Notes under the pieces: model-generated
What the model saw: the letters and a program-made list of their open reading frames with translations, nothing else
Databases searched by the model: none
Told to the model about the DNA's origin: nothing
Assembly (NCBI GenBank): GCA_009763385.1
Contig: CM019824.1
Span: 153,580,305 to 153,644,304 of the forward strand
Source of the DNA: Coix lacryma-jobi var. lacryma-jobi
Lineage: Eukaryota; Streptophyta; Magnoliopsida; Poales; Poaceae
Direction of reading: 5' to 3'
DNA: 64,000 bases
Translations under genes and position numbers: made by a program
In this document: positions 54,292 through 64,000 of the stretch, one piece after another
How the letters are laid out: each line of letters begins with the position of its first letter
Numbering within the stretch: position 1 is the first letter of the stretch

Positions 54292-56831
54292 ATGGAGCTC
54301 CCGGGACTCATCTTCCGTCCAGGCCTTGGGGTTCAAGCAGCCATCAACCAGAGGTTTGGCCTCTCGGTCTCCCCAGTTGTAGGCTCTTTGCGGCCTTTTC
54401 TCTTAGTTGCTTCTTTTGGCCGTTGCAAATTTCGTCTTTGCAATCTCTCAGTTGGGCTGATTCTTCAAGCCACAATTGGTGGTGTTGCTTCGGATTTCGA
54501 TGTTATTCAGCTTGGTTCTCGTGTCTTTCGTTTTTCTGTTTCTTCTAAATGTGTGGGATTTCATGTGTCTAAGCTGGTTAGCTTTGAGTGCTCTGCTTAT
54601 AAGATCTTCTTTCACCTTTGGGGTCATGGAGGGCCCCGTTGGGAACATGAGTTTGAAGCTTTCAACAAGGAAGAAGCTACTTCATGGTCTATCATCAAAA
54701 GCAACAGCAAAGCCTCTTACGCAGAAGTGGTTCAGAAGGGCATACTGACTGGAGCAAATGCAGTGCCGCAAAGGAATTTAGCTTTTGATCGTTTGGTTTT
54801 CCCCAGATATGCAGTACCACAAAGGAAATCAGCTTTTGATCGCCTAGTTTTTCCTAGCTTCAGTAGCAATGGGCCACGACAAAGCTTTTTGAGTTCTCAA
54901 GTTCCAAATGTTCATGCCAATTCAAAAAAACCCCATCTTTGCCCTGTCAGTAAGGGCCTTAAGTCTAATAAAGATTTTTTGAATTTGAGTCTAAGCCAAA
55001 ATCCAAATCATCAGACTCCGACACAGTATCTTTCAAAGGTCTCTGGCTCAAGGATATGCATGAGATGTCTCTCTGACAAACATCTAAGGAAGGACTGCAA
55101 AAACCCTATTAAATGCTTCAAGTGCATGGGCTGGGGACATACCGCAATTAATTGTTGGAGTAACCAAGTTAAGAGCTATAACCTCGGGGGGCTTAATAGC
55201 TATAGTAAAGAGAAGGCTCGCCTGGGGCAGCCCACTTGGCTCATGAAGAGTGCTGGCATGCACATGGGGGCAGGAGCAAGCAAGCCACCATGGTTTCCCT
55301 CTTTTGCGGATTGGTGGAGGTCAAATTCAGCTGCAAAATTTCTTACCTCACCACCCGAGCCAATTCTGGTTCCTTGGAAGCTAAAAAAGAAAATGATAAA
55401 AAATGGGACCGATGGCAAGGAGATCCATGATACAGAAAGGGTCAATGAAGGAGCATTGGATTTAACTTTGGGCCGTCCACCGTTTGAGCACACTAAAAAC
55501 CTTGATTTTTTTCAGCTTGATATGTTGGGTGGAGGGCGCCTAGAAGAAGATCAAATTCCTGAACACCTTCAGATCCAGAAGCAACTTCCCTTTAATTTCT
55601 TTGGGCTGGACCAGCTAGCTACCCAACAACAACATGAGAATAATCAAGTTCAAGCCCCAGTTATCAATCTGAACGTGGCTTCTCTTGTCCTAGAACAGGA
55701 TCTGAACGAAATACCTTCGGTGAATGACCCTCAAGAAGTGCTTATCCCCATGACTCAGCTTGATCACTGTCATGATTTGGAAACCTTTCAGGAACAAGTG
55801 GTGGATTATTGGCATGAAGAACTTCCTGCAATTTATCAGCAAGTTATGCAAGACTCGCAGGTACTGTGCAGGGTCAAGATTTGGACGGGGAGCTCATGAA
55901 CCAGAAATTAGATTTGGTGGTTGATCAGCCTGAACCTCCTGAGCAGCCTACACCGCTCCCTGCTCCACCTCTGCAGAACATCAACTTTTTGCACCATGAG
56001 TCTCCAGTGGACTTGCTGATGAATGATGCAGAGCTAGCAAGCCAGAAATCTCAAGATGAGCACATTCAGAATAATGTGCAAGCTGGGATGGTTAGGATCA
56101 TGGAAGGCCCATCTCCATCCATTGTCTCAAACCTCTATGACAATAGGTCCACAATGCTCCCTTGGGAAAAAGATGCACATAAGTTGAAAGGCTCTATTTC
56201 AGTTAACATACCTGCAGATTGGGCTGCTTTTTTTGCTTCTTTGTTGCTAAGCCCATCACATTTCTCTTGGGCCAAGGAATTTGTCAGTTCTGGGTCAGTT
56301 GGATTGCTTAGTAATGTAGAACAGACAATCACAGTCCCGATTCCGTCAATCTGCCCCACTCTGGATGATACAAGTTGTCCCAAACTAAGTGATTGGGCCC
56401 CCCTCTCCATCAAAGAAGAAGAGGATTTAGATTCTGAGAACGAAGAAGATTTGGAGGAAGATAAGGACCTTTTAGATGAGCTCCCAAGTCAGGAACAGAG
56501 CCCCAGGCCATTTACCAAGGCTAAGAATGCCAAAGCTTATTTGGTAGAGACTGAACTCAAAAGAAGCAACAGGCTGAAGATTAGAAACAAGGGTTTGAAG
56601 ACCAGCAGTTGTGGTAGAGTGTCTTGTCTTGGTTGTTCCAACAAGCCACCCACCATTCCTAGTTCTGTGATTAGAAACCTAGGATCAGAGTTGTGCCAGA
56701 TTGATCCAAGCCTATTGACAGATGAGATTCTCTCCCAAAAGAAAGATGTTGGGACCATTGGCTCTAGGAATAAAAATGCTAAAGCCAAAAAAGAAAGGAA
56801 GAAGGAGGAGGATGACAAACAGAACCAATGA
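54292..56831 (+). pseudogene. LINE ORF1 (DUF4283-like with zinc knuckle), frame change
   Basis: The first frame (54292-55899, 535 codons) has the N-terminal RNA-binding region usual in plant LINE ORF1 proteins, followed by a double knuckle near 55057-55155 (C-x2-C, then C-F-K-C-x4-G-H-x4-C). A second frame (from about 55866 to the stop at 56829-56831) continues the protein with an acidic, Ser/Glu-rich C-terminus. The two overlap by only 34 bases, and plant ORF1 proteins are usually one frame, so a small insertion or deletion near 55870 is likely. The product packages LINE RNA. Confidence 0.75.
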
Positions 56832-57414
56832 ATAGAAACAGATCATGGAAAATTTTGTCTTGGAATGTTCGGGGAATAAATTCTGAAAAAAATGGAATTC
56901 CATTAGAGACAAAGTTTTGGAAAGTGAATGTCAGATACTTTGCTTACAGGAAACAAAAAGACAAGATTTCAATCAGTCATATCTTAGGACCTTCTGCCCC
57001 CCCCCCCCCCCCAATTTTGATGAGTTCCACTTCCTAGCCTCTACTGGAGCTTCTGGGGGAATTCTAGTGGCATAGCAAGGTGTCCATTTCAGTGGGGAAG
57101 TAGTGTTTCAAAATGAGTATGCAATCTCCATCAACTTCTCCTCAAAACTAAATGAAGATGTTTGGGTTCTAACAACCATCTATGCTCCTTGCACCTACGA
57201 AGGGAAGAGGCAGTTTCTAAGCTGGTTTCAGTCCCTCCAAATGCCTGATGAAGTCCACTGGCTAATAGTGGGAGATTTTAATCTCATCAGAAGACCTGAA
57301 GATAGGAATAAGGAGGGAGGAGATATGCAAGAAATGTTCTTATTCAATGAAGCCATCAGCAGCCTAGGCTTTGATAGAAATTCCACTTCTTGGAAGAAAA
57401 TTCACCTGGACTAA
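56828..57414 (+). pseudogene. LINE ORF2 N-terminus (AP-type endonuclease), broken
   Basis: The ATG at 56828 overlaps the ORF1 stop as ATGA. The frame starts with the endonuclease signature S-W-N-V-R-G, then shifts near 56890 and again around a run of about 14 C at 56997-57012. A stop TAG follows near 57073. Later sequence still reads the endonuclease W-L-I-V-G-D-F-N-L block (57265-57300). The solo LTR then interrupts it. Not functional. Confidence 0.78.
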
Positions 57415-58845
57415 TGTAACACCCTGATTTAATTTTTTCCCAATTTAATAAAAGGAATTAGAAATTAAATAGGTTGGCTAGTTTATTAGAGGAGGAAAAT
57501 AAAATTTATTTATCATTTTTCTGTTGCATTCATGCCGTTGCATAATTTTTATTGGGTGAAAAAGAATTTTATAAAACCCGAATAGGGCGAATCGTATTTA
57601 TTCTATTTAGAAAACAAACAAAAGAGTTATGAAAATTTTTACAAAAGCAAATTCAAAGTTTTATTTACAAAACCTAGAAAAAAATATATTATCAAAAGTT
57701 TACAAAACAGTTTTGATTTCAAAAGGGTTTTGAGTTTTGAATTTTGAAAGAATTAACAAAAGATTTGAAAAGAAAAGAAAAAGGGAAAAGGCCAACCAAA
57801 TCTCTCCTCCCCCTTTCTCCTTTTCAGCCCGAGCAGGCCCATTCCCGCGCACCGGCCTTCTTCGGTTCGGCCCGTGTCCCCGCACCGCCCACTCCTCCTT
57901 TCCCCACACCCCGCTGGGCTGCGCCAAATCCTCCAGCCCAAACCCCCCCTCCTCACGCACGCGCGAGACGGCGCCGGCCCAGCAACCGCGTCCGCAGCGC
58001 CCCGCCCCGCGTGCGCTCGCCTCACCATTGACAGGCGGGGCCCGCCGAACAGGGTCTTCCCCAACCTCTCCCCGCCCTTCACGCTACGAAGCCGCACACG
58101 ATCGATCCCCTGGGATCGATCTGCGCCAGCCGCCACCCCTCCTAACCCCTCTCCCTACAAGTACGTAGCCACCCCGACCCCCGCCGCCTCCACGGAGCCC
58201 TCACCGAACCCTCGCGCTGCATCCAGAGACCCCGCCGCCTCTCCCGCCTTTGCGGAAGCTCTGCCGAGCTCCCTGCCGCACCGGGAAGGCCACCCTCGGC
58301 ACCTCTCCGACCTCTGCTGAAGTTGACGGAGCCACGCCGCGTCCGTGGGGCCTGTTTTCAGTGAACAACGTCACCAGAGAGGCACAGCAGCGAGCTCGCC
58401 GGCGTAACCGAGCAATCTCCGCTGCGGACTCCCTCAACCGGACCCCGCCGACGACGTGAACCCTACCTACGGACTCGCTATAAGCTGCCCGTCCGATTCC
58501 ACCTCTCTCCTAGGTCTCTACTAGTCTCTAGGGTCGATCCGAGCACTCCGGCGAGTCCCTCCCATGGCGCCGCCGTGTAGAGCCCAGGCGCCGCCGTGCC
58601 GTTCCCCGCCGGCAGTCACCGTGACTCTTCCTTTTTGCTCCCAGCCGTCTGATCGTGATTCAATGGCCTAGATTAGATTCATAACTCGAACCGGTATGCA
58701 CCGGGCTTACACACCCCGTGGACGCGGTCCACTCCCTCCACGTCAGCACGTCCGCTGCGTGCGTGGTGCACCCGGCCAACCCAGTTGAGCCGCGTGGCGG
58801 CCACGACGGCATCGCCGCAGTCCACCGAACCAGCCGAGCCTGTTT

Positions 58846-58855
58846 TATAAAAAGG
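58846..58855 (+). promoter_or_regulatory. TATA box of the solo LTR
   Basis: TATAAAAAGG followed by CCC, like the TATA box of the other Tekay-like LTR (7761-7767). It lies about 580 bp before the predicted acidic ORF. Confidence 0.55.
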
Positions 58856-59427
58856 CCCCTCATGTTTAGAAGACTCAACCCGCGATCCATGTCAACTGTG
58901 CACTGGGTCACGGGGATCTTACCGTTTAGCCCCTGCGCTCTCAGGGAAATGAGGCAGAGCCCTCGATCCACCATACACCGCGATTCCGAGCGCCGTGAGC
59001 CTCGTCCACCGCGCAGGCGTGCACCACACCAACCCGCGCACGCCACGTGTCGCACGGCCGACCGACGTCGGCGGGTTTTGCGCAGAGGTCCTTGTTTTTC
59101 CCCGAAATCAACCCGCCGTCCAGTCCTCCTGTACTCCGAGTCTTCCCAAAATCGCATCCTAGCCCTTGCAGTTGATCCGAATTGACGCCGAGTCCAGCCG
59201 AGTCTTTTTCTCAGATTTTATTTGTTTAAAATACAAATTCGATTTCCAAATATTTACAGTTTTGCCACCCAAATTCACATGCCCATAACTTGCTCATTTT
59301 AACTCCGATTCGACCCGTTCAACTTGCGTTAGTTTCATAATTTCGTTCTCTACGCAGTAGATCTATTAGTTTACTGTTTTCATACTGTTTGTTGTACTAT
59401 TATTTATTTCTATGTATTGTGCCATGT

Positions 59428-60666
59428 ATGTTGCTTGGGCCAGAGAGTGCGGAGTACGAGGACGCTCCAGACCATCCTTGCGACCCAGTTGATTCGACCC
59501 AGTCCGAAGGCAAGTGTCCTTGAACATCTTGCACCTACTTAATTTTACTTTTGGTACTAGAGTAGTTAGATCTTGTAGATGCATGCTTGTCATTAATTTG
59601 AATCTCATGTTATGGTTTACTAGAATTTGTACATATTATCCTTGTCGCCTGTTTTGGGATGTTCGGGTAGGTGTCTTGCTTAGCCCTGCAGTCATGGTTG
59701 GGATGGGAGTTAAAATGTTTATAATCTTGATTAATGAACTATGAAACGAATGTGGACATGGTAATTTTGTAGTAACATGGTTATTAGGTAAATCCGGCAG
59801 GATGGACCCGTATTGGTGGTTTTGTGCCGTGGGACTCGGCAGCTGCTTTTGGTTTTTGGTTCTGGGCGAGTGCTAGATTTATCCTGCCTAGATCCCTAGG
59901 ACCCGGTTCTTGGACAAGTAACCCGGCAAAACAGCGCAACCATGAGATCTGGATGAGCTGGACCTGGCTAATTAATTAGTTACCTCTAAGTTGAGGGTCC
60001 ACATGGGGTTTGTTTTAGTGGCTCACGAGGGGGCCTGGGGGTCGTAGACCTTTGTACGGGGTGAAACCTTAGAGGTACGTGTGGAACGGACTTGGAGGGG
60101 GCTTTGTAAAGGCCTTGCAGTGCAACCCGCTATGCACCTCGGCAGTGTTTAGCGTGACGGGAACTGCACGACTCATGGGTAACGATGTGCAACCTCTGCA
60201 GAGTGTAAAACTGATATATCAGCCGTGCTCACGGTCACGAGCGGGCTTGGACTTCTTCGAGATTAGTTGGTTACTGGTTGGTTTTGGGTTCGGGTCATCT
60301 GATGGACTTCAGGTGCGGTTGCCTGATGGACTTCAGGTGTTGGTTGCTCGGTGTGACTCCGAGTGTGGCTTGCTCGGTGCGACTCCGAGTGTTGTTACTT
60401 TTCTACAGTATCTGTGGCTATAACCTAGTAAATAGGTGCATAGGATTAATAGGGTGTGTCGCTTAGGCGCTTGAGTCAAACAAAGTTAGCCTACCTTTGT
60501 TATAAGCCTCATAAGCATATATTTCCCACACTTGCGGAGTACATTTCGATGCACTCACCCTTCCTCTTTGTCCCCCCTGCTACCCCACCCAGACGCTGGA
60601 GACTACACGTACGAGGAGCAGGAGTATCTAGAAGACGGAGGCTACGACCCTGACGACCTGTACTAG
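59428..60666 (+). CDS. Split acidic ORF inside the solo LTR (predicted spliced, two exons)
   Basis: Exon A is 59428-59509 (ATG, 27 codons plus one base, many Glu and Asp). Its donor AAG|GCAAGT is the consensus for GC-type introns. Exon B is 60593-60666, after an acceptor CCACCCAG; it reads Y-E-E-Q-E-Y-L-E-D and ends in D-P-D-D-L-Y before TAG. The join is phase 1 and would give 51 residues. The intron is 1083 bp. The LTR at 4890-8895 shows the same phase, GC donor, acidic character and intron size. Function unknown; expression not shown. Confidence 0.45.
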
Positions 60667-60930
60667 GATGGCGCTACCCCCGGTCGACCTTCCTGTGGAG
60701 ATGGAGTCCAGATTTCCGCATCTACATCAGAGTCTTCATTAAAGTCCGTTATCATGAGAGTCTGTACTTTTTATTTCAGACCCGAGGGTCATTTATGTAA
60801 CAAAGTTCGATATTATTAATAAAGCATTGTTTTGATATTTACTATGATGTGGATATATGTATGAAAATTGATCCTGGCATACATATATTGTGCTCCAATT
60901 TTGTTCTTAAAATTGGGGTGTCACAACTAA

Positions 60931-60990
60931 CAAACAGACAGAGCCACTCTTAGAAAGATTAGATTGGTTTTTTTCCTCGGCCAGCTGGAC
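60931..60990 (+). mobile_element. LINE, short right part beyond the solo LTR
   Basis: The 60 bases continue the endonuclease reading across the solo LTR when one ACTAA copy is counted, with L-L-E-R-L-D-W-F typical of that region of plant LINE ORF2. The sequence ends where the next LTR begins. Confidence 0.75.
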
Positions 60991-62159
60991 TCTCAGGGGA
61001 CCACAAAAGGGGTACCCCCAATCAACGCAAACCAATAAATTAAACCTAGAGCACCAATTAATAAGAGACCTAGCTAGTCCAACCCCCTAAAAAACCAATC
61101 CCTCGAGGCCTCCGACGCCGGCCCACCGCCGAGAAGCCCGGGCCCGCCAGAGCGTTACCACCGCCTCATGGTAGGTTACCTCTCGAGCCCCGGCACGTGG
61201 GCTCCGAGCCCGCTACAGCCGTACACCGTTCCTCGAGACCCAACGTGGGGGCCTCGAGCCCCTCTAACACGGTAACCTATCCCTCGAGACACGTCGTACC
61301 CCCCTCGAGCAGCGCCAGACTTTGGATACCGGCCCCATACTGCGCATTTAATGCATCCACCTACTTCGGTCACGTCCTCTACACAACGTGTGCCACAGTG
61401 AATCAGAGCCAGAGTCAAACCTCCCTTTTTCACTGCAAGCATGGGCAAAAAGGCACAAGTACAGTACTGTTACGCCATGCCCCGCACTATAGCACGCTCG
61501 AGCCACATCTCGAGACCTGGACTCCCGCTGCATGGCTGGGTTTTCCGGGACTAGCCCATACCTACGGGAGCTCGAGCCCCCAGCAGGCACCACCTTGAGG
61601 CCGACCCTGCGCCCCTCGAGCCCTGACTGCTTTCCTATCATTGGAGGACAGGTACCCCAAGACCCGGAGGGACCCTGCCACGTCTTGTACGTGCCGGCAT
61701 GGGCGCTGCACGGCTTCCACGTCGCCACGCCTCCACGTCCGCACCAAGGATGGACGCCACGCCTCAACAGCAACCCCCATGTCGGCTCAGTGGCCCCGAC
61801 AAGACAGAATACCTACCCTTCATCGTATTGGACATCGTACATGCCACTCCTCTATAACCCTGGTCTCCTCTTGGTCTATAAAAGAGGGCACCAGGGCCCT
61901 TGACGCGCAGGTCTAGGCGAACACAAGTCCACACACCCACATACGAGTCCAGACTCAGGTCTACGCTCATTGAGCTTGTATTGCCCCTGTACAAGCACTT
62001 AGGTGCAAGTAATACAAGAACCTCCTCCCCCGCTGGACGTAGGGCCTTCTTTGCCCGAACCAGGATAAATCCTTGTGTCATCTTGCATCACCATCCAGAA
62101 AGAGAGCACGCGATCATATTACTAGTTGGTGTCATACCCCCGGGGTCGAAACACCGACA
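60991..62159 (+). repeat. 5' LTR of the second Tat-type element (1169 bp)
   Basis: It aligns with 12821-13968 from end to end. Its first bases read TCTCAGGGG instead of TGTCGGGGG, so the terminal TG is mutated. It ends AACACCGACA. A TATA box lies at 61877-61886. Confidence 0.85.
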
Positions 62160-62161
62160 GT

Positions 62162-62179
62162 TGGCGCGCCAGGTAGGGG
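62162..62179 (+). other. Primer binding site of the Tat-type element
   Basis: TGGCGCGCCAGGTAGGGG, two bases inside the LTR. This is the form I know from Tat-lineage elements; the matching tRNA was not determined. Confidence 0.7.
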
Positions 62180-62593
62180 GCTTCGCGTGTCAGAGTCGAT
62201 TTCTCGTTGTTTTCTGGATGGCTTCTTCCCCTCCTTCGTTCTCTGCTGGTGCCGTCATCTGGTTCGGGAGCCTCGAGTTCCTGGCCACTGGTAGCGGCAA
62301 CGAGCTGACCCTGCTCTCCACGGAGAGCCCGAGCGGAGGGCGTGTCACGCCGCCCCGAGCGGAGGGTGTGTCACGCCGCCCCGCGCGGGGGGCGTGGCGC
62401 GTCGCCCGCACCACCACGCGTCGCCACCTCGTGAGCGGCACCGTCGTCACCATCGTCGCCAGGCACAGGCGGTGCCCGCGGCGTACACCCACTTCCCCGC
62501 GGCCGGCGCAGAGTCCCCGAGGAGAAACCTGCCCGGCGCGCGATCGGAGACTTCTAGAGCGCGCGCGCACTCTCCCTGCGAGTTCACGTTCGT

Positions 62594-63917
62594 CATGCGC
62601 ACGAACCGGGAGCCTGGCCAGAGGCCCCCGAGCCGTGCTCCGTCGACACCACCTGGCTTCCTCCCGCACGGGGTGTACCGCGCTCGACGCCAGCGGCCCC
62701 CGTTCGGCCTCAACAACTCCGCAGCTATCTACGCCCACCACCTCGACGAGCGCCGTCAGGACCGGGCGACTGTAGAGCGGGAGGAACATCCGGGCGTGAT
62801 CCTACGAGCCACCACCGACCTGGAGATCGTCTACCCCGCGCACGTCGACCGTGTCTTCTCACAAATCGTCGAGCCACCATCGGAGAGTGGTACCGCGAGA
62901 TGCAGCCCCAACACGAGCCAAGGCGGCGCGACATCAACAGCTCCGACTCCGACGAGTACGACTACCACGACCCTGGCCTCTGGGATCCCACCAGGGAATG
63001 CTTCCAGCTCGAGGGGGTCGTGGACGATGCCGAGGACGACGGCGACGACAACACCAGGCCGGCGCTCAACCTCGAAGAGCCCGGAGACGTGGCTGCGGCG
63101 GGCGGACCACACGTCCGGGGGAGGAACGAACCCCCGACACCGGATGCACCACCTCAGCACAACAACGACCGAGCGGCGCAGCTCGTGCAGCTGCGGGAGG
63201 CGATCACCAAGGCTGAGGAGGACTGACAACGCCTGCTACAGCACGAGCAAACTCTTGTGCAGGAACAAGCCCAGCCTCGAGGCGCCAGCGCTTGTGGCCG
63301 CGCTCGAGAGGTTCACCGGCAAATCCTCAGGGATGCGGCACCAGCGCGCCTCGAGGTGCGCTTCCCGTGAGCCGGGCAGAACGTGGTGGCGGCCGCAATG
63401 CTGCTCCGCGATCTACCCGCCGTCTCCAACCCTGACGCCAGGCGCATGCTCGGGGAAATGAAGAACCTCCTCGAGACAGCCGCTCTGCAGCAGGCCGAGA
63501 GCTCAGCCTCGCGCCGACGCGGAGCGGCCTCGGGGAAGCCGGCAGACGCGCCCCGCGACGAGCGTGAGGCATCCGTCCACCAGCCGGACGCCTCTCGAGC
63601 CAGGCCAGTCTGGGAGCGGATCATCGACAACCGGCCACCTCGAGACCCAAATGACTCCCGCAACAACATCAACCGCCGGCGCAAGGACAAAGGGGCCGAG
63701 GAGCGTGGCTATAGTGCCCATCGAGGGGGGCGCTACGACAGTGACGAGGATCGGCAAGCCCTCGAGCCCCCCGGGCCCCAGGGTCTTCAGCCGGGCCATC
63801 CGCAGCTCGACCCTCCCCGACCGCATTCGACCACCGACCAACATCGTGAAGTATGACGGGGAGGTGGAGCCCAAGCTATGGCTCTCCGACTTCCGCCTGG
63901 GCTGCCAACTGGGCGGG
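62594..63917 (+). pseudogene. Tat gag, decayed
   Basis: Gag-type reading moves between two frames: frame of 62594 to about 62890, then the frame of 62900 with stops TGA at 63224-63226 and 63368-63370, then back near 63780. The last part has the conserved R-P-P-T-N-I-V-K-Y-D-G-E and P-K-L-W-L segments of Tat gag. It is cut by the next element at 63917. Confidence 0.7.
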
Positions 63918-64000
63918 TGAAAGGTCCTAGTTTGGTTTTGGTAATTGAGTGACAACTTTAGGTGGACTAATTGTGTTTATGTGAGATACACAGGAGATTA
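63918..64000 (+). mobile_element. Second copy of the gag-only element, first 83 bp of its LTR
   Basis: It begins TGAAAGGTCCTAG and follows the complement of 37092-37010 almost base for base. The copy is in plus orientation, opposite to the one at 34586-44825, and runs off the window. The expected duplication GCGGG lies at 63913-63917. Confidence 0.85.

Larger units (their letters stand above)
54292..57414 (+). mobile_element. L1-type LINE, left part
   Basis: ORF1 (gag-like) and the start of ORF2 (endonuclease) in the plus direction. The LINE is split at 57414/57415 by a solo LTR and continues for 60 bp at 60931-60990 in the same reading sense before a Tat-type element cuts it off. Reverse transcriptase and the 3' end are not in the window. 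The 5' limit lies somewhere upstream of 54292 and is not defined. Confidence 0.82.
57415..60925 (+). mobile_element. Solo LTR of a Tekay-like element (3.5 kb)
   Basis: It starts TGTAACACCCTG and ends GGGGTGTCACA, flanked by exact 5 bp duplications ACTAA (57410-57414 and 60926-60930). There is no internal region, so it is the product of recombination between two LTRs. Ends and inner layout resemble the 4890-8895 LTR, with the same TATA context and a split acidic ORF, but the sequences differ widely, so it is a different family. Confidence 0.9.
60991..63917 (+). mobile_element. Tat-type Ty3/gypsy element, 5' part (second copy)
   Basis: 5' LTR, primer site and a decayed gag, in the plus direction. 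It is inserted in the LINE and is itself interrupted at 63917/63918 by a gag-only element. The same family supplies the 3' LTR at 12821-13968. The possible duplication TGGAC (60986-60990) has its partner outside the window. Confidence 0.82.

Noticed and set aside
61197..62775. Frames across the Tat LTR and leader as host genes
   Set aside because: They cross the LTR/primer-site boundary and recur in the other Tat LTR at 13312-13812.

Overview
The window is nuclear DNA from a grass, most likely a panicoid cereal or relative. The reasons are a starch synthase IIa gene of the cereal endosperm type, very GC-rich first exons, Stowaway and Tourist MITEs, and the mix of LTR retrotransposons (Tekay, Reina, Tat and Sirevirus-like). 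It is typical gene-poor grass sequence: two intact host genes, one host gene fragment, and nested transposons filling most of the rest. No species is claimed. All family assignments come from reading translations and element ends by eye, without database searches.

Layout. 1-8895: a Tekay-type Ty3/gypsy element on the minus strand, running off the left edge, with a 4.0 kb LTR (4890-8895), a damaged gag-pol (1-3746) and an extra ORF before gag (3954-4559) whose N-terminus copies the histone H3 tail. It sits inside a Tat-type element (8896-13968, plus strand, 3' LTR 12821-13968) that carries a spliced antisense gene. 13969-20664: intergenic DNA packed with small DNA transposons: an Ac/Ds-like element, Stowaways, Tourist-like elements, and a CACTA-type MITE that contains a tRNA-like segment and is inserted in a Stowaway. 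20665-24587: starch synthase IIa, minus strand, eight exons, with one GC-AG intron.

27721-33310: a Reina-type chromovirus, complete in structure but with three coding breaks. 34586-44825: a Sirevirus-like, gag-only, non-autonomous LTR element. It interrupts an unclassified reading frame (33985-34585 joined to 44831-45156). 48180-49400: an intact two-exon GDSL esterase/lipase gene, minus strand. 50811-52859: the 3' end of a copia element. 53784-54131: a PRA1-like gene fragment. 54292-57414 and 60931-60990: an L1-type LINE split by a 3.5 kb solo LTR (57415-60925, target duplication ACTAA), then cut off by a second Tat element (60991-63917), which is itself interrupted by a second copy of the gag-only element (63918 to the right edge).

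How things relate. The starch synthase (amylopectin chain elongation in plastids) and the GDSL hydrolase (secreted lipid or ester hydrolase) are neighbours without evident functional linkage, separated by about 24 kb of mostly transposon DNA. The most unusual signals belong to the transposons. The first is the H3-tail-like ORF. The second is a short acidic ORF inside the LTRs of two different Tekay-like families, in both cases split by a phase-1 GC-AG intron of about 1.05-1.08 kb.
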